From Pyxicephalus adspersus (Eukaryota > Chordata > Amphibia > Anura > Pyxicephalidae): a stretch of DNA of 64,000 nt. Below the pieces are notes generated by a model that was not told where the DNA came from, made no database searches, and saw only the letters and a program-made list of their open reading frames with translations. Position numbers and translations under genes: made by a program. Where the stretch lies: assembly GCF_032062135.1 (NCBI RefSeq), contig NC_092860.1, positions 69,796,569 to 69,860,568 of the forward strand. The letters run 5' to 3'. Below, one piece after another: positions 60,369 to 64,000 of this stretch. Position 1 is the first letter of the stretch. The number at the start of each line of letters is the position of its first letter.

Positions 60369-61730
60369 TATATTTTATATTTATTTCCCATAGGAATACA
60401 TTTTATGAAACCATACATTAAAAAAATCTTCTTTGTCCTTTATTGAGAATATCCCTGTCTATAGGCTTAGTTTATAAAACAGAGAATCAGACATTCGCTC
60501 ATACTTTCCCTTGTGGGAATTTTGCAGACCCATGTGTTTAAATGGCAGCAGTTGATTCCTTCTAGGGGATGAACCAAGAAATAGGTAGACAGAGTTTATT
60601 TTTGGCAAAGTATATCATCAAAGCTGTGAAAATTTACAAAAGGTTTAAATCAACAGTACATAACTTAAATTTCATCCCTGTCTCACAACTCTTGTGAGGT
60701 TTTCTAAGAAGTTAAGCTATACAGTAGATTCCTATATATAATAGATAGTAGAGAATTAGATGACTTGAAACACTCTAAATAAAGTCCATTGGTCTCTTTA
60801 ACCCAACACATTTCACCTTAATGGCTTCCTCAGGGGAGTTTGGGACTAATAACGAACATAGATATAAGAGTACAATACATAGAATACATAGCAATTAAAT
60901 CATATAGAGATATGTTAAAAAAATGTTAAGAGTTTTTCAAGATATATCTACTTAATTTGTTTCTCAGTCCTGTACTCCTTTTTCTTTCTGCAACAAACTA
61001 AAAAAAATTTTTTTTCTTTAACAATCATTTTATAAGAAGAATATTGAGGTATGGGATACAGAAATTAATAAGCAGGAGTATTGCAAAAATATGAACAACA
61101 GGAAATAAAAAGTGACAATGCATATTACCAAGAAACGGGTAACATTAACAAAATATATTAGCGATATCCAACAGTATTCAACAGATTGAAACTGCAAAGT
61201 GGCATACTCCAGACCTACTCAGTGAGGGGGGGAGGGGTAGGTGGAGATAGGGCGCCTGGTGAGCTGCTAAAAACACAAAAGCTGCCAGTTTCCCGGAGGG
61301 CCACGGGAGTGTCAGGTCAGGGAGGTGTGGAAGAGCCTGCCAGGGGTCAGTGTCCAATGTCCTTTGTAACAACATGCCTAGCAAGGTATGTATGGAGTCC
61401 CAAAAGCCAACACTCTTCATACACATCAATACACATCAACCAAATGTGGAACATGTCTCCTGTGTCATCACATCTGTGCAAGTAGCAGCCCAACGTTCTT
61501 GAATGCTCTTCAATGAAGCTCTTCAATGAGAGGAGGCTAGGTTAGGGTTAGGCAGGGAGATTAGAGGCTGTGTCAGGGTGAGCAGCATTTCATCAGCATA
61601 TAAGCGTTGTTTGTACTCCATATCATCAACTTGTACACCATGTATGCATCTTGGTGGCTTGGGGTTCATAGCTAGCGCGAATAATCCTTGCCAGGTACAA
61701 CCTTGGATTGGGAAGGGACTGGAGAAGTGG

Positions 61731-62170
61731 TCAGCATATTAAACAAGCACACACACACAAATTTAGACACAATGATGTCAAACCCTTTTTGTATATTGAG
61801 ATAATAGAAATCAAGACTCTGTGTTTGTTCAGTAGGTGGATAAGGTGGGACACCTTACGGATGTTATCAGAGACCTGCCTGTGCGGGACGGAACCAATCT
61901 GGTCTTTATGGATCAACTGGTCCACACATGTGTTATGCCTGGTGGCTAAATTTTTAGCAAGGAGCTTGATATCTAGGTTAGGTGGGAAGATAGGGCAATA
62001 ATTTTTTGGCTCATGGTTGTCTTTTTTGGGGAGCACAGATAGGAAGGCAGCCAAAGAAGAGTGGTGCAGGTGACCATCCTTCAGATGTGGGGCCAATGTA
62101 TCAACAAATTTTTTGTATTATATAGCTGAAAATCCATTGGGTCCTGGGCATTTAAAAGATTTCAGCTGTT
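61731..62170 (-). mobile_element. L1-type LINE fragment, antisense
   Basis: Minus-strand frames read FKCPGPNGFSAI near 62130-62165, then FLSVLPKKDNHEPKNYCP, LDIKLLAKNLATRHNT, LIHKDQIGSVPHRQVSDNI and KVSHLIHLLNKH. These are consecutive reverse-transcriptase blocks of L1 ORF2. The catalytic centre is missing. An extension on either side (61.0-61.7 and 62.2-62.56 kb) may belong to the same copy but was not recognised. Confidence 0.8.
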
Positions 62171-62817
62171 AGATAGCCGTCAGGATCTGCAGGACTGTGA
62201 TGTTAGATTTAGACGCTCCATGCAGGTTTGTAGCGTCTAATACGCTCCATGCTCCATGCTCCAGCAGAACTCGGCCACTGCAGAAGCAGGAAAAGAGGGA
62301 GGGTTAAAGTAGATAGAGGGGAGGATTGATTCAAAGCTAGCTACTACTTTTGCAGGTTTGGAGGTAAGTGCCCCAGTGCAAGATCGAACTCAATAAGGCT
62401 TAAAGGCTCTGGGTCAGGTCTGCTATTTGGCTAACCCATTCCCAAAGCAAACTAGAGTTGTTCCCGCAGGGTAGCCTAATGGACCTCCCTCAGGGTTATC
62501 AAGGAGACGGTTGGGGTTTTCTTGTTTTGTGAGAAGATAAACTTTTCTTTCTTAATTCCTACAGTTCCTTGCACCATACTTTTGGAAGACTGTAGACAAT
62601 ACTGTAGATTATTCCTATGTAAATGTGCAGATGACCAGAATAATTAGGGTTGAGAAAGGAGGACAGGCATATACTAAATTAAGAGACAAAGTTCGAAAAC
62701 TAGCAGTGCTTTTTGTTCACACAGTTGTTTCACAGTGTGATACAACTTTATTTTATACCCCTTTTGCTAAAGATTCTGCTAATCATGCTTTTTAAGGTGA
62801 TTTTTACTAGGTATTAA

Positions 62818-63146
62818 CCACCTTGCCGTTAAGCCCGAGCATGCTCGGGCTAAAAACTTTTGCAATTCTCGTTAACCCCGAGTTTTTGTCACCAGGTGGT
62901 TAAATGTAAACAAATGTTATGTTGCAATCCGATTGTCATACATTGTATGACAATCGGATTACAACTGAAAGGAAATACTACATGATTGTGTGTTTCAAAC
63001 TTTTTTTTATATTCATGATATCTACTAGACCCTTGTTCGGACATATTTCTGTAACTTACAGGTCTAAAATGTAAAAAAAAATTTCATGAAAAACAGTGTA
63101 ACGCTTTTGGTACAGAAATCTAGACATCAGTGTAACGCCCAGGAGG
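62818..63146. mobile_element. 329-bp MITE flanked by TTAA
   Basis: Ends CCACCTTGCCGTTA and TAACGCCCAGGAGG are imperfect inverted repeats, and TTAA lies on both sides (62814-62817 and 63147-63150). TTAA duplications are made by piggyBac and Kolobok transposases. The inside holds GCCCGAGCATGCTCGGGC, an 18-bp palindrome, and TCCGATTGTCATACA with its complement TGTATGACAATCGGA, an almost loopless hairpin. No coding frame. Confidence 0.75.
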
Positions 63147-64000
63147 TTAAAGAACAATAGATGTTTATTCAACATATGTCAAACAGTACACAGGGAAGTA
63201 CCATTAATGGACATTAGAAACGTGTGACCGAAAAGACAACTTGTTACAAGGCAATGATATATGTATTCAGGTATAAAGGTAATCTTTGTACTGTATGTCT
63301 GCATATATATTGCAGAAATTTAAGTAAGAAAATATTTTAAAAACAATATTTTTTAATTAACTCTTAGTTATTAGAAAGCTAATGTTGATGTTAACAACAT
63401 TGGCAGTTTAGTGGGTATTTACCGGGTGAATACCTATGAATCTAAGGTCGTGTTTTTTTGTATATCTAGCAAGACCAGATTTTATCACATTTGTAGGGAA
63501 AAACAGAAAACCTTTTTCAGTAATTCTCTCCTATTTAAAATTAGGGTGTTCTGTATTTTACTACTATCAAAGGGGCTATTGTAAGGCTGTGGGGAGGAAT
63601 TATATAAGTAGTTTTAAGGAAAAATACATCCGAGATGGCAACAGAACAGACTGCATTTTCTTAAAAAATGTAGCCTTTAATAATGTAAGGCCCTTGTCCA
63701 CCATCAATTCTTACCAGACAACAATACCACAATTAAATATTGCATTCCTCACATATAGCAAGCTCCTACTCATCCTTGGGAGGTTAGATGTACTGTTGCA
63801 GCACTTCCCCCAGAAATGATGTGCGCTAAGAATGGCATCTGGGCAACATAGATTGACAGAGAACCAGTGGCCCACAAGATAACTATACAAGAAAAATGGG
63901 TCATCAACGATAACCAAAATGCAAAGCAGAAGCAGGTCAAGTCACATAAATAGTGTACACCTGTGTGACAATTTGTCTGTATCCATACAGTAAATAGACC

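Larger units (their letters stand above)
55573..64000 (+). other. ptprs: ptprs intron downstream of FN5 (partial)
   Basis: At least 8.4 kb with no FN6 or other exon. Contents: a palindromic element (56.39-56.57 kb), an hAT-like MITE (58.9 kb), an inverted SINE (60.1-60.4 kb), an antisense L1 fragment (61.7-62.2 kb) and a TTAA-flanked MITE (62.8-63.1 kb). The stretches 55.6-56.39, 56.6-58.9, 59.1-60.08, 60.4-61.7 and 63.15-64 kb showed no nameable feature. 57.0-58.8 kb has several short open frames without recognisable domains. Confidence 0.8.

Noticed and set aside
61540..61560. Telomere-like GGTTAGGGTTAGG
   Set aside because: Only about two units; too short to count as an interstitial telomere tract.

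Overview
The window is vertebrate genomic DNA with typical intron-rich structure: small exons with GT..AG borders, AT-rich introns and many decayed transposable elements. The repeat set (L1 and CR1 LINEs, a tRNA-derived SINE with a (TAA)n tail, a Tc1-like relic, several short inverted-repeat elements) fits an amphibian, most likely a frog. That is an inference from repeat content; no species marker was recognised.

The only host gene found is on the + strand: an internal part of ptprs, the type IIa (LAR-family) receptor tyrosine phosphatase sigma. Seven exons are visible: 14585-14854 (third Ig domain), 16069-16650 (FN1+FN2), 17823-17956 and 23356-23500 (the two halves of FN3), 31944-32249 (FN4), and 33566-33759, 35053-35079 and 55455-55572 (three parts of FN5), counting the 27-bp microexon at 35053-35079 as an eighth. 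Together they give 1776 nt, 592 codons, in one continuous frame. Intron phases agree at every junction. The first Ig exons lie upstream. FN6 onward, the membrane segment and both phosphatase domains lie downstream. I found no promoter, start codon, stop codon or poly(A) site of the gene here.

Layout: 1-14584 is the intron before Ig3 and holds a long L1 (about 4.7-11.7 kb) carrying three later insertions. 14.6-18 kb holds the Ig3, FN1-2 and first FN3 exons close together. 18-32 kb is two introns with MITE, SINE and long inverted-repeat elements. 32-35 kb holds the FN4, first FN5 and microexon exons. 35-55.4 kb is one 20.4-kb intron with a nearly complete antisense L1 interrupted by a CR1 copy and a MITE, a Tc1-like relic, a second sense L1 carrying a MITE, and SINE copies. 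55.6-64 kb is the next intron with hAT-like, TTAA-flanked and palindromic elements and an antisense L1 fragment.

The most interesting signals are (1) a dispersed element of about 330 bp, in four copies, built almost entirely of consecutive hairpins between AGCTGCGTACACAC termini; (2) the FN5 microexon with its long pyrimidine tract and TGC motif; and (3) a Ser-to-Cys change in FN5. I see no evidence of a new multi-gene system in this window.
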